Assembly (NCBI RefSeq): GCF_019263805.1
Contig: NZ_CP079195.1
Coordinates: 3,645,001-3,709,000 of the forward strand
Origin: Polaribacter sp. NJDZ03
GTDB lineage: Bacteria > Bacteroidota > Bacteroidia > Flavobacteriales > Flavobacteriaceae
DNA: 64,000 nt
Reading direction: 5' to 3'
A program made the position numbers and the translations under genes. Under the pieces are notes generated by a model, which saw only the letters and a list, made by a program, of their open reading frames with translations, had not been told where the DNA came from and did no database searches. Below are positions 35,670-45,237 of this stretch, one piece after another. The stretch's first letter is position 1. Each line of letters starts with the position of its first letter.

Positions 35670-35670
35670 A

Positions 35671-35678
35671 TATTTTTG
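35671..35678 (+). promoter_or_regulatory. -7 element of the carA promoter
   Basis: TATTTTTG, a perfect TAnnTTTG, directly after the T-run of the ribosomal-cluster terminator and 25 bases before the carA start. At the right distance upstream only TTTA is present, inside the terminator loop, as a possible -33 element. Confidence 0.6.
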
Positions 35679-35702
35679 TACTAAGAAACACAACAACTAT
35701 CA

Positions 35703-36821
35703 ATGAAATATCAAACACGAAAAAAGGCGCTTGTCTTATTAGCAGATGGAACAATTTTTTATGGTAAATCCGTAGGAATCGAAGGAACTTCTACTGGAGA
35801 AATCTGTTTTAATACAGGTATGACAGGATATCAAGAAATTTTTACAGACCCTTCATATTTTGGTCAATTAATGGTTGCAACAAATGCTCATATTGGTAAT
35901 TATGGGGTAAATGATAATGAAGTTGAATCTGATGGAATAAAAATTTCAGGTTTAATTTGTAGAAATTTTAGTTTTACACATTCTAGAGTAGATTCTAATG
36001 GTAATTTAAAAGATTGGTTTACAAAGCATAATCTTGTTGCTATTTCTGATGTTGATACTAGAGCATTAGTAGCTTATATTAGAGATAATGGAGCAATGAA
36101 TGCTATTATATCTACAGATGTAGATAATATTGAAGCATTAAAAAAACAGTTATCTGCTGTACCTACTATGGAAGGCTTAGAGTTGGCTTCTAAAGTATCT
36201 ACAAAAGAACCTTATTTTGTAGGTGATGAGAATTCTGAAATTAAAATATCTGCTTTAGATATTGGTATTAAAAAGAATATTTTAAGAAACTTAGTAAAAA
36301 GAGGAGCTTATATAAAAGTGTTTCCTTACAACGCTAAATTTGAGGATTTATCTGCTTTTAATCCTGATGGTTATTTTATTTCTAATGGACCTGGAGATCC
36401 AGAACCATTAATTGAAGCGCAAGAAGTTGCTAAAGAAATTATAAAAAGAAATTTACCATTATTTGGTATCTGTTTAGGTCATCAGGTGATTGCTTTAGCT
36501 AATGGAATTTCTACCTATAAAATGCACAATGGTCATAGAGGAATTAATCACCCTGTAAAAAACTTATTGACTGGTAAAGGAGAAATTACTTCTCAAAATC
36601 ATGGTTTTGCTATCAATAGAGAAGAAACGGAAGCGAATGACAATGTAGAAATTACACATGTACATTTAAATGATCATACTGTTGCAGGTATTCGTATGAA
36701 AAACAAGAATGTTTTTTCTGTACAATACCACCCAGAAGCAAGCCCAGGACCGCACGATTCTGAGTATTTATTTGATCAATTTATAGAAAATATTAAGGAA
36801 GCTAAATCAGTGATAAGTTAA
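35703..36821 (+). CDS. carA: Carbamoyl-phosphate synthase small (glutaminase) subunit
   Basis: 372 residues. The N-terminal domain begins with ALVLLADGTIFYGKSVG and GEICFNTGMTGYQEIFTDPSY. The C-terminal class I glutaminase has the nucleophile Cys in FGICLGHQVIA and the His-Glu pair in VQYHPEASPGP. It supplies ammonia to CarB for carbamoyl phosphate used in pyrimidine and arginine synthesis. carB is not adjacent. carA lies alone between two terminators, downstream of rplQ. Confidence 0.98.
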   Translation: MKYQTRKKALVLLADGTIFYGKSVGIEGTSTGEICFNTGMTGYQEIFTDPSYFGQLMVATNAHIGNYGVNDNEVESDGIKISGLICRNFSFTHSRVDSNGNLKDWFTKHNLVAISDVDTRALVAYIRDNGAMNAIISTDVDNIEALKKQLSAVPTMEGLELASKVSTKEPYFVGDENSEIKISALDIGIKKNILRNLVKRGAYIKVFPYNAKFEDLSAFNPDGYFISNGPGDPEPLIEAQEVAKEIIKRNLPLFGICLGHQVIALANGISTYKMHNGHRGINHPVKNLLTGKGEITSQNHGFAINREETEANDNVEITHVHLNDHTVAGIRMKNKNVFSVQYHPEASPGPHDSEYLFDQFIENIKEAKSVIS

Positions 36822-36869
36822 CATTCGTTAATTTAATTCAACTGAAAACGTTTTCGTAAGTAACTATTT

Positions 36870-36898
36870 AAAACCACTCATTTATGAGTGGTTTTTTG
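36870..36898 (+). terminator. Terminator after carA
   Basis: AAACCACTCA (36871-36880) pairs perfectly with TGAGTGGTTT (36885-36894) around a TTTA loop, with T-run to 36897. A TTTG at 36895-36898 could serve as a -33 element for eno, but I see no good -7 box 19 bp away. Confidence 0.9.
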
Positions 36899-36936
36899 TA
36901 AATTAGCAGTATAAATTAAAGACATAAATTAATTAA

Positions 36937-38238
<1,302 letters not shown>

Positions 38239-38263
38239 AAATATTTTTTTTAAATATAATACT

Positions 38264-38292
38264 ACCTCATAAGAAATTATGAGGTTTTTTTT
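38264..38292 (+). terminator. Terminator after eno
   Basis: CCTCATAA (38265-38272) pairs perfectly with TTATGAGG (38277-38284) through a GAAA tetraloop and is followed by eight T. Confidence 0.9.
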
Positions 38293-38351
38293 GTTTTATA
38301 TTCATATAAATTACTTTTATTTTAAAATTTCTAAAATCTATTACTAGACCC

Positions 38352-38382
38352 TTTTAAAATGCTCGAAAATTTGGTATCTTCG
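38352..38382 (+). promoter_or_regulatory. Probable promoter of gltA
   Basis: TTTT at 38352-38355, 19 bp, TATCTTCG at 38375-38382. Each element has one mismatch to TTTG / TAnnTTTG, with the correct spacing and position 33 bases before the gltA start. Confidence 0.5.
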
Positions 38383-38415
38383 TCAAACTTAACAATACTA
38401 AAAAATCATCATTAA

Positions 38416-39702
38416 ATGTCAGATACAGCTAAATTACAAATTGGAGATAAATCTTATGAATTTCCACTTGTAAAAGGAACAGAAAATGAAGTAGCCATAG
38501 ATATTAAAACTTTAAGAGGAGTAACTAATGGAGTGATAACTATTGATCCTGGTTTTAAGAACACAGGTTCTTGTGAAAGTGCTATTACTTTCTTAGACGG
38601 TGAAAAAGGTATTTTACGCTATAGAGGTTATTCAATTGAAGAATTGGCTGAAAAAGGAGACTTTTTAGAAGTATCTTACGCTTTAATATTTGGAAATTTA
38701 CCAACTAATGAACAATTAGAAAAATTTCATAAAGATATTAGAGATCATTCATTAGTAGATGATGATGTTAGAAAAATATTAGAAGCTTTTCCTAAAACAG
38801 CACATCCAATGGGTGTTTTGTCTTCTTTAACAAGTGCATTAACAGCTTTTAATCCATCTTCTGTGAACATAGAGTCTACTGAAGATATGTACAATGCTAT
38901 TGTGCGTATTATGGCTAAATTTCCTGTTTTAGTTGCTTGGACTATGCGCAAGAAACAAGGAATGCACTTAAATTACGGAAAAAAATCTTTAGGGTACGTT
39001 GAGAATTTAATGTACATGATGTTTAAACAACCTAATGAAGATTTTGTAATTAACCCAATTGTTAAAGATGCTTTAGATAAATTATTAATTTTACATGCAG
39101 ATCATGAGCAAAACTGTTCTACGTCTACAGTAAGAATTGTAGGTTCTTCTCATGCAGGATTATTTGCATCTCTTTCTGCAGGAATATCTGCACTTTGGGG
39201 ACCATTACATGGTGGAGCAAATCAGGCTGTTTTAGAAATGTTAGAAGGTATAAAAGCTGATGGTGGAGACACTAAAAAATACATGGCTAAAGCAAAAGAT
39301 AAAAATGATTCTTTCCGTTTAATGGGATTTGGACATAGAGTTTATAAAAACTTTGATCCTAGAGCTAAAATTATTAAAGCTGCAGCAGATGAAGTTTTAA
39401 ATGATTTAGGTGTTACAGATCCTATTTTAGATATCGCTAGAAGTCTAGAGCAAGAAGCTTTAAGTGATCCTTATTTTGTAGAAAGAAAATTATACCCTAA
39501 TGTAGATTTCTATTCAGGTATAATCTACAGAGCTATGGGAATACCAACAGAAATGTTTACAGTAATGTTTGCTTTAGGACGTTTACCAGGTTGGATTGCT
39601 CAATGGAAAGAAATGCGTCTTAACAAAGAACCAATAGGTAGACCACGTCAAATTTATACAGGTGAAAATTACAGACCATTTGTTGAAATAGAAAAAAGAT
39701 AA
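38416..39702 (+). CDS. gltA: Citrate synthase (type II)
   Basis: 428 residues. It condenses oxaloacetate with acetyl-CoA in the TCA cycle. Type II features are the N-terminal beta domain (KLQIGDKSYEFPLVKGTENE) and the ILRYRGYSIEELAE segment. The active-site His residues are in HADHEQNCSTSTVR, GPLHGGANQAVLEM and GFGHRVYKNFDPRAK, and the catalytic Asp lies in YPNVDFYSGI. The downstream gene begins only 64 bases later, across a terminator. Confidence 0.99.
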   Translation: MSDTAKLQIGDKSYEFPLVKGTENEVAIDIKTLRGVTNGVITIDPGFKNTGSCESAITFLDGEKGILRYRGYSIEELAEKGDFLEVSYALIFGNLPTNEQLEKFHKDIRDHSLVDDDVRKILEAFPKTAHPMGVLSSLTSALTAFNPSSVNIESTEDMYNAIVRIMAKFPVLVAWTMRKKQGMHLNYGKKSLGYVENLMYMMFKQPNEDFVINPIVKDALDKLLILHADHEQNCSTSTVRIVGSSHAGLFASLSAGISALWGPLHGGANQAVLEMLEGIKADGGDTKKYMAKAKDKNDSFRLMGFGHRVYKNFDPRAKIIKAAADEVLNDLGVTDPILDIARSLEQEALSDPYFVERKLYPNVDFYSGIIYRAMGIPTEMFTVMFALGRLPGWIAQWKEMRLNKEPIGRPRQIYTGENYRPFVEIEKR

Positions 39703-39724
39703 ATTTTATTACATTTACAAAAAC

Positions 39725-39753
39725 AAAGCTTCATATTTTATGAAGCTTTTTTT
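39725..39753 (+). terminator. Terminator between gltA and the amidinotransferase-fold gene
   Basis: AAAGCTTCATA (39725-39735) pairs perfectly over 11 bp with TATGAAGCTTT (39739-39749), loop TTT, then T-run to 39753. It ends 13 bases before the next start codon, leaving no room for a promoter between them. Confidence 0.88.
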
Positions 39754-39766
39754 ATCCATATTATCT

Positions 39767-40681
39767 ATGTTAGAACTAAATATTAAAAACGAAACCTCAA
39801 GATTAAGGGCTGTAATTTTAGGTACTGCCAAAAGTAATGGAGGTGTGCCAAGAGTAGAAGACTGCTATGACCCTAAAAGTATAGAGCATGTTTTAGCGGG
39901 TACATACCCTAAAGAATCTGCAATGAACTTAGAGATGGAAGCTGTTGCTGAAGTTTTAAAAAGGTATAATGTAGAAGTATTTAGGCCAGATATAATTGAA
40001 AATTACAATCAAATATTTTCTAGAGATATTGCTTTTGTAATTGATGATACTTTTATAGAAGCTAATATTCTTCCAGATAGAGAAAAAGAGTATAAGGCAA
40101 TAGATAAAGTAATATCACAAATAGACCCTTTAAAAGTGGCTGTTTTACCTAAAGAATGTCATATAGAAGGTGGTGATGTAATGCCTTGGAATGAGTATAT
40201 TTTTGTTGGGACATATTCGGGTAGCGATTATTCAGATTTTATTACAGCACGTACTAATATGGACGCTGTAATTTCTCTTCAAGAATTATTTCCTCATAAA
40301 AAAGTAAAATCTTTTGAGTTAAGAAAATCAAATACAGATGCAAAAGATAACGCATTGCATTTAGACTGCTGTTTTCAGCCAATAGGAAAAGACAAAGCTA
40401 TTCTTCATAAAAATGGTTTTTTAATTGAAAGAGAATATGAATGGTTAGTAGATTTTTTTGGAAAGGAAAACATTTTTGAAATAACAAAAGAAGAAATGTA
40501 TAGCATGAATAGTAATATTTTTTCAATTTCTGAAGAAGTAATTATTTCAGAAAAAAACTTTACAAGATTAAATACCTGGCTTAGAGATAATGGTTTTACC
40601 GTAGAAGAAGTATCCTATTCGCAAATAGCAAAGCAAGAAGGATTACTTAGATGCTCTACATTGCCTTTAATTAGAGATTAA
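39767..40681 (+). CDS. Amidinotransferase-fold guanidino-modifying enzyme (arginine deiminase / DDAH-like)
   Basis: 304 residues in the five-bladed alpha/beta propeller superfamily. The catalytic set is complete: Asp87 in FSRD, the EGGD motif at 134-137, His198 in ALHLD and the nucleophile Cys296 in LLRCSTLP close to the C-terminus. Such enzymes are arginine deiminases, dimethylarginine hydrolases or amidinotransferases. The length and lack of long inserts fit the DDAH/amidinotransferase group better than ArcA. The exact substrate cannot be read. The start at 39767 is chosen because the in-frame ATG at 39740 lies inside the terminator stem. Confidence 0.85.
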   Translation: MLELNIKNETSRLRAVILGTAKSNGGVPRVEDCYDPKSIEHVLAGTYPKESAMNLEMEAVAEVLKRYNVEVFRPDIIENYNQIFSRDIAFVIDDTFIEANILPDREKEYKAIDKVISQIDPLKVAVLPKECHIEGGDVMPWNEYIFVGTYSGSDYSDFITARTNMDAVISLQELFPHKKVKSFELRKSNTDAKDNALHLDCCFQPIGKDKAILHKNGFLIEREYEWLVDFFGKENIFEITKEEMYSMNSNIFSISEEVIISEKNFTRLNTWLRDNGFTVEEVSYSQIAKQEGLLRCSTLPLIRD

Positions 40682-40798
40682 AGATATATGTTTCAACTAC
40701 TTATAATTGTTCTTAAAATGCAATCATTTTTTAGATAAAAGAAGTTTGAAATGTATTTATTATATTTTAAAATTGACTGTTTGTCACTTTTTAAAACT

Positions 40799-40830
40799 AA
40801 AAAAAAACGAGCAATTTGCTCGTTTTTTTT
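40799..40830. terminator. Bidirectional terminator between convergent genes
   Basis: ACGAGCA and TGCTCGT pair around a 3-base loop, with seven A before and eight T after. It can serve both the amidinotransferase-fold gene and the convergent lipoprotein gene. Confidence 0.9.
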
Positions 40831-40854
40831 AGTTAATAGAATAAAATATTTTCA

Positions 40855-41550
40855 CTATTTTTCTTTGATTGAATTTAAGTATTCTTGAAAACGTATTCCG
40901 TAATCAGAGTTTTTTACTTTATCAGTTAAAGAATTGTTTACCGTATCTAACATTTTTAAACTAGCATCATACATTTCTGTTAATCCAATGTAAGGCGCTA
41001 CTTCTAAACCTGCATTTGTAATTGCAAAATTAGTAGTATATAGAACTCTTCTTTTTACAAGATTCTGATAGTCTCTCTCTAATTGAGTAACTAATTCTTG
41101 GTCGTTTGCTTTTTTAGCATCAAAATCTTTTTTGATGAATTCTAATCGCTGATCCTGAAATTTATTTTTAATTATATTATAATTATCTAAAATTTCTTGA
41201 TTTTTAGAGCCTGTTATTTTTGGAGCGTAACCAAAATTTTCTACATTATCATTAATGGTAATAATTCCTTTTTCACCAAAAAATAAAATCCTTTTATCAC
41301 TTGTATTTCCATCAAATGTTAAATAATATAATACAGGAGATTCTACATTATCAATTAAAGTAAATTTATCACTACCTAATAATTTTACAGAATCTACAGA
41401 TACTAATAATGTATCTTTCATTTTTTGAAGGTATAGAGTTCCTTTTTTAAGACCTTTAATTTGACCTTGTACAGTCATATTTCCTTCTTTTTTAGAAGAA
41501 CATGCCGTAATTAAAATTGATAGGACTAAAAGCGTAATAATTTTCTTCAT
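40855..41550 (-). CDS. DUF4369-containing lipoprotein
   Basis: 231 residues from the ATG at 41550, with lipobox ITAC (Cys17, followed by SSKKEGNM). Residues about 25-110 look like a DUF4369 domain: VQGQIKGLKKGTLYLQK, then a strand-rich region ending with FFGEKGIITIN. This domain is usually found before a thioredoxin domain in Bacteroidota, but no CxxC or thioredoxin fold follows; the C-terminal part is helical and charged. The function is therefore unknown. An upstream in-frame ATG at 41625 would overlap the neighbouring gene and is rejected. Confidence 0.85.
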   Translation of the reverse strand: MKKIITLLVLSILITACSSKKEGNMTVQGQIKGLKKGTLYLQKMKDTLLVSVDSVKLLGSDKFTLIDNVESPVLYYLTFDGNTSDKRILFFGEKGIITINDNVENFGYAPKITGSKNQEILDNYNIIKNKFQDQRLEFIKKDFDAKKANDQELVTQLERDYQNLVKRRVLYTTNFAITNAGLEVAPYIGLTEMYDASLKMLDTVNNSLTDKVKNSDYGIRFQEYLNSIKEK

Positions 41551-41588
41551 AAATCTATATTTTTCGTATGCAAATATGCTCATTTTTT

Positions 41589-42896
41589 TTAAAGTGTTGC
41601 CGATAATTCCATTAAAATAGTACATAAAATTGCACCAATTGTCCCTATTGCGTACCCAAAAACGGCTAACAAAACACCAACAGTAGCTAAAGAAGGATGA
41701 AATGCTTGTGCTACAATTGGGGCAGAAGCTGCACCACCAACATTAGCTTGACTACCAAGTGCTAAAAAGAAATAAGGAGCTTTAATTAATTTGGCAACTA
41801 TAATTAATAATCCAGCATGAATAGACATCCAAACAAGGCCAATAGCAATTAAACCTACATTATCAAAAATCATTGCTAAATCCATTTTCATACCAATGGT
41901 AGCAACCAGAATATAAATAAATACACTTCCAATTTTGCTTGCACCTGCACCTTCGTAATTTTTTGCTTTTGTAAAAGATAAAAGCACTGCAATAACTGTA
42001 GAAATACTAATTAACCAAAAGAAACTAGAACCTAAGAAAGTAAAGATGTTTCTCCAAGTTTCAGATTCTATACTAGCAACTAATTCACTGAAAAAAGCAC
42101 TTAAATATGCTGCAGTAAAATGACCTAAACCAACGGTACCAAATGCAATAGCAAGAATTATCATAAAGTCTGTTACAGAAGGATTCCTTTTTACTTTTTT
42201 AGTAAATAAAGATACTTTATCTTTTAGATCTTCAATGGCAGAAGTATCTGCACCCAACCACTTGTCTATTTTATCTTTTTTACCAATTCCTATTAATAAG
42301 ATAGCCATCCAAACATTAGCGACTACTATATCTACAAAGACCATTCCTCCATATTTTGCAGGGTTGTATTTATAAATTTCTAACATGGCTGTTTGGTTTG
42401 CACCACCACCAATCCAACTTCCTGCAAGTGTAGATAAACCACGCCAAACAGCATCAAAGTCAGAACCTCCAACCGTTTCTGGAGAGAAAATTGAAATTAG
42501 TAGAATTGCTATTGGTCCTCCAATAATAATACCTACAGTACCCGTAAAAAACATAATTAATGCTTTAGAACCTAGGTTAAAAATAGCTTTTAAATCGATG
42601 CTTAAAGTCATTAAAACTAGGGCAGCAGGCAATAAAAATCGACTAGAAATATAATACAATTGCGATTTTCCTTTTACAACTTCTCCCGCAGTGTTTAAGG
42701 TTTCCCATTCTGGGGATATGATGCCGGCAGTAGTAAAAATTGCAGGAATAAAATAGGCCATAAATAAACCAGGTACAATCTTATAAAACTTATGCCAGAA
42801 ACCACTTTTTATATTTTCTGTATAGAAAACGAAACCGAGTGATAACATTAAGATTCCAAAAACGATTGCATCATTTGTAAAAGTGGGTGTTGTCAT
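41589..42896 (-). CDS. DUF819-family integral membrane protein (putative permease)
   Basis: 435 residues with about eleven hydrophobic helices. Features of the DUF819 (YjcL-like) family are PEWETLNTAGEVV near the N-terminus, GSWIGGGANQTAMLEIYKYN in the middle, and LGSQANVGGAASAPIVAQAFHPSLATVGVLLA near the end, here in outline. Members are predicted transporters of unknown substrate; polar residues in the GGGANQ and NVGGAASAP loops resemble substrate-binding re-entrant loops. It lies upstream of the DUF4369 lipoprotein gene with a gap of 38 bp and may be cotranscribed with it. Confidence 0.85.
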   Translation of the reverse strand: MTTPTFTNDAIVFGILMLSLGFVFYTENIKSGFWHKFYKIVPGLFMAYFIPAIFTTAGIISPEWETLNTAGEVVKGKSQLYYISSRFLLPAALVLMTLSIDLKAIFNLGSKALIMFFTGTVGIIIGGPIAILLISIFSPETVGGSDFDAVWRGLSTLAGSWIGGGANQTAMLEIYKYNPAKYGGMVFVDIVVANVWMAILLIGIGKKDKIDKWLGADTSAIEDLKDKVSLFTKKVKRNPSVTDFMIILAIAFGTVGLGHFTAAYLSAFFSELVASIESETWRNIFTFLGSSFFWLISISTVIAVLLSFTKAKNYEGAGASKIGSVFIYILVATIGMKMDLAMIFDNVGLIAIGLVWMSIHAGLLIIVAKLIKAPYFFLALGSQANVGGAASAPIVAQAFHPSLATVGVLLAVFGYAIGTIGAILCTILMELSATL

Positions 42897-43437
42897 ACTT
42901 AAATTGTTTTTTTAAAGTCTGTTTTTAAAATAATTTCTACTTGCAACCTATAAAGATTACTATTTAAAAATTTTGTGTAAAAATAGCCTAATTTTATTCT
43001 TAGCTTTCATTTATTTTTTTAAGGATACTTATGCTTGTACTGTTTGATTATAAGTCTTTTAGTTAATTTTTATAAAAAGTTAGCTAAAATAGTTACATCT
43101 TGACAAAAGCAGTATTCATGCAAACCAGTAGCAATTTTTTTGTAATATTTATCTGTTATAGAGTATATATTATAGCTCATATAATTAAAAGCTTAAAACT
43201 ATAAATTAATTAATAATTTTTTGTTTTGCATAATTAGACACCAAAAATAGGTTTACCAAACTTTTATCAAATAGGCAATATACAAATTACTAAACGCTCA
43301 ATATAAATTGAGCATCTATTATTAATATTTAGGTTGTTTTAATCCTTTGGTTAAAGGAAATGGTTCTGCTTAGGCTTATAGTAAGGGAATATTCTTGTTG
43401 ATGTTATATTTGCTTAGTACTTTTCAAAGACCTACTT
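42897..43437. other. Intergenic region of 541 bp
   Basis: AT-rich, no ORF of note. It holds the upstream region of the DUF819 gene on the left and the 3' flank of the five-gene SPFH operon on the right. A perfect small hairpin, GCTCAAT / ATTGAGC at about 43296-43313, may end the operon on the minus strand, but its T-run is short (GTTTAG). Confidence 0.5.
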
Positions 43438-43602
43438 TTAATCTTCTTTTTTGGTGGGTTCTCTTTTTGCTTTTTTAAGTGCTTGCATAAGCATCCATTC
43501 TATTTGTCCGTTTGTAGAACGAAATTCATCTGCAGCCCATTTTTCAATTGCTTTTATCATGTCTTCATTTACTCGCAACGCGAATGCTTTTTTCTTTGCC
43601 AT
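43438..43602 (-). CDS. Arc-like ribbon-helix-helix small protein (54 aa)
   Basis: A 54-residue basic protein, MAKKKAFALRVNEDMIKAIE followed by KWAADEFRSTNGQIEWMLMQALKK and a charged tail. The strand FALRVNEDMIKAIEKWA and the helix RSTNGQIEWMLMQAL fit the Arc/MetJ ribbon-helix-helix fold, which binds DNA as a dimer. Its ATG comes one base after the stop of the hydrolase gene, so it is the last gene of the SPFH operon. It might autoregulate the operon. The small size explains why such a gene is easily missed. Confidence 0.8.
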   Translation of the reverse strand: MAKKKAFALRVNEDMIKAIEKWAADEFRSTNGQIEWMLMQALKKAKREPTKKED

Positions 43603-43603
43603 G

Positions 43604-44527
43604 TTATTTTTTTATAAATAAACTAATGGTTTTTATTAGTTTATCTGAGATTTGGTATTCCGAAGAATAGTAAGATTTTAGATTGTCTTCTTCTTTTTGA
43701 ATGTCCTTTAAAACATGATTCATGTTTTCTATAATTACCAATTTAGAATCTGTATTTGCAGCATGCAACATTTTAGCATCTTCTATGCTTACCTGAATAT
43801 CTTTATCACCATTAATAATTAAAATAGGAATAGTTAGTTTTTTAATCTCGGTTTTGGGGTTTAACTGCATCCAATCGTATAAAAAAGCCTGATTTGGTTT
43901 GCCAAATATGCTCATTAAAAACGGATGTACAGTTTCAATTTTACCTCTTACTCTTAAAGTATCAAATTGTTTCCTGGCCGCGACACCTAATGGAGCATTG
44001 TTTTTTGTGATTTGTTTTATAATGGTTTCATCAATTTGTTCTCCTGTACCAGCAATAGAGATGTATTTATCGACCTCTTTAGAAGCCATCATTGCAATTA
44101 ATGAACCTTGACTATGGCCAACTAAAATAATTTTAGAAAAATGCTTTTCGTTTTTAAAATAGGTGATTACTTTTTCTACATCTACAGCAAAATCTGTAAT
44201 TTTTGTATTTGCTAGTAATTTGCTATTATTCTTGTTAGCTGTTCTTTTATCGTAACTATAAAAAGCAATATCTTTTTTATTGATAGAATCTCTAAATTGT
44301 TTAATGTAGTTTGCTTTTACATTTTGTGCAGGCTGATTTCCGTTTCTGTCTACAGGTCCAGAACCATGAACCCAAATAATTAAAGGCGAATTTTCTTCTG
44401 TAAAAGTTAAGGTTCCTGGAAGTTCTATTGCTCCATTTTTTATTAAAATTTCTTCGGATTTTACTTGTGCTAAAGAAATAAATGTCCCAAAAAATGTGAT
44501 AGCTAAATAAGTGATAAAACGAATCAT
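43604..44527 (-). CDS. Secreted alpha/beta hydrolase
   Basis: 307 residues with a signal peptide (MIRFITYLAITFFGTFISLAQ). The fold is that of a serine alpha/beta hydrolase: oxyanion-hole region WVHGSGPVDRNGNQ, nucleophile elbow VGHSQGSLIA, acid in INGDKDIQVS and catalytic His in ENMNHVLKD. The VHGSGPxDRDGN pattern is typical of periplasmic esterase/peptidase-like hydrolases (dienelactone hydrolase or BAAT-like group). The substrate is unknown. It is the fourth gene of the operon and lies one base from both neighbours. Confidence 0.88.
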   Translation of the reverse strand: MIRFITYLAITFFGTFISLAQVKSEEILIKNGAIELPGTLTFTEENSPLIIWVHGSGPVDRNGNQPAQNVKANYIKQFRDSINKKDIAFYSYDKRTANKNNSKLLANTKITDFAVDVEKVITYFKNEKHFSKIILVGHSQGSLIAMMASKEVDKYISIAGTGEQIDETIIKQITKNNAPLGVAARKQFDTLRVRGKIETVHPFLMSIFGKPNQAFLYDWMQLNPKTEIKKLTIPILIINGDKDIQVSIEDAKMLHAANTDSKLVIIENMNHVLKDIQKEEDNLKSYYSSEYQISDKLIKTISLFIKK

Positions 44528-44528
44528 A

Positions 44529-45029
44529 TTAATTTATTTTTGAATTATAAGTTTCTAAAACTCTTTTTGCTTCTTCTTTTAATAGAGTTCCTATTAATAA
44601 CTTTTCTCCATTTTTAAGTATTAATTGAATGCCAATATCACCAGAAACATTTACAGCTTTTTCTTTTCCTTTATTAAAAAAGAAGCCACCTCTTAATCCC
44701 CAACCACCAAACTCACTTATAGGTTGATACTTTCTTACATAAGCTTTAGAAATTGTATTCCAAGGAATTGTTTTCACCTTAAAATGCAAAGGGAAAAACT
44801 GGTAATGAATTCCTACTTCATCAATTTTGGTTGTTAGTTTAAAGAAGAAAATTAATGAAATCGATAATAGAATAACACCAATTGTAATTAAAAACTCTTG
44901 TGTAGATAACGTTGTATCTGCTTTTAAGTATTTTTTTATCATCATTGCTACAGGAACAATGGAGGCGATAATTAATACTACAATTAACCAAGTTTGTCTA
45001 AAACTTTGTTCTTCTTTAAAAATTTTCAT
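44529..45029 (-). CDS. Two-TM membrane protein with PH-like beta domain (DUF6141-like)
   Basis: 166 residues starting MKIFKEEQSFRQTW. Two transmembrane helices lie at about 15-35 and 48-68. A cytosolic domain of about 95 residues follows, with IPWNTISKAYVRKYQP, GGWGLRGG and an IQLILKNGEKLLIGT strand pair. This looks like a bacterial PH-type domain, the form seen in DUF6141-like proteins. No function is known to me. I chose the start at 45029, one base after the upstream stop; an in-frame ATG at 45092 lies inside the DUF4177-like gene. Confidence 0.8.
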   Translation of the reverse strand: MKIFKEEQSFRQTWLIVVLIIASIVPVAMMIKKYLKADTTLSTQEFLITIGVILLSISLIFFFKLTTKIDEVGIHYQFFPLHFKVKTIPWNTISKAYVRKYQPISEFGGWGLRGGFFFNKGKEKAVNVSGDIGIQLILKNGEKLLIGTLLKEEAKRVLETYNSKIN

Positions 45030-45030
45030 T

Positions 45031-45198
45031 TTAACGATTTTTATCTTTTTCCAAAACGGCATAAACGCCACCATTGGTATTTGCATATACATTAATTACG
45101 CGCCAACCTTGTTTAGCGTGTTCATTTATTTCGTCTTCAAAGTTTTTCTGGCTGTTAGACCAACTTATTTTTTGTTTTAAAAATTTGTACTCTTTCAT
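45031..45198 (-). CDS. DUF4177-like small protein (55 aa)
   Basis: 55 residues. It starts MKEYKFLKQKISWSNSQKN, followed by FEDEINEHAKQGWRVINVY and ends GGVYAVLEKDKNR. The pattern (N-terminal YKF strand, helix with LNEHAKQGWRV-like turn, C-terminal VYAVLEK strand) matches DUF4177 proteins. Role unknown. Second gene of the SPFH operon: 39 bp after the SPFH stop and one base before the next ATG. It is too short for most gene-finders' default cut-offs. Confidence 0.8.
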   Translation of the reverse strand: MKEYKFLKQKISWSNSQKNFEDEINEHAKQGWRVINVYANTNGGVYAVLEKDKNR

Positions 45199-45237
45199 AT
45201 TTTAGTTTTTTAGGCTTCTATTTAGATATATGATATT

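Noticed and set aside
39740-39766. ATG at 39740 as start of the amidinotransferase-fold gene
   Set aside because: It lies in the 3' arm of the gltA terminator and would add MKLFLSILS, unlike the family N-terminus. The ATG at 39767 fits better.
40855-41550. Thioredoxin-like activity for the DUF4369 lipoprotein
   Set aside because: The N-terminal domain often precedes a thioredoxin domain, but no CxxC pair or thioredoxin motifs occur in the C-terminal part.
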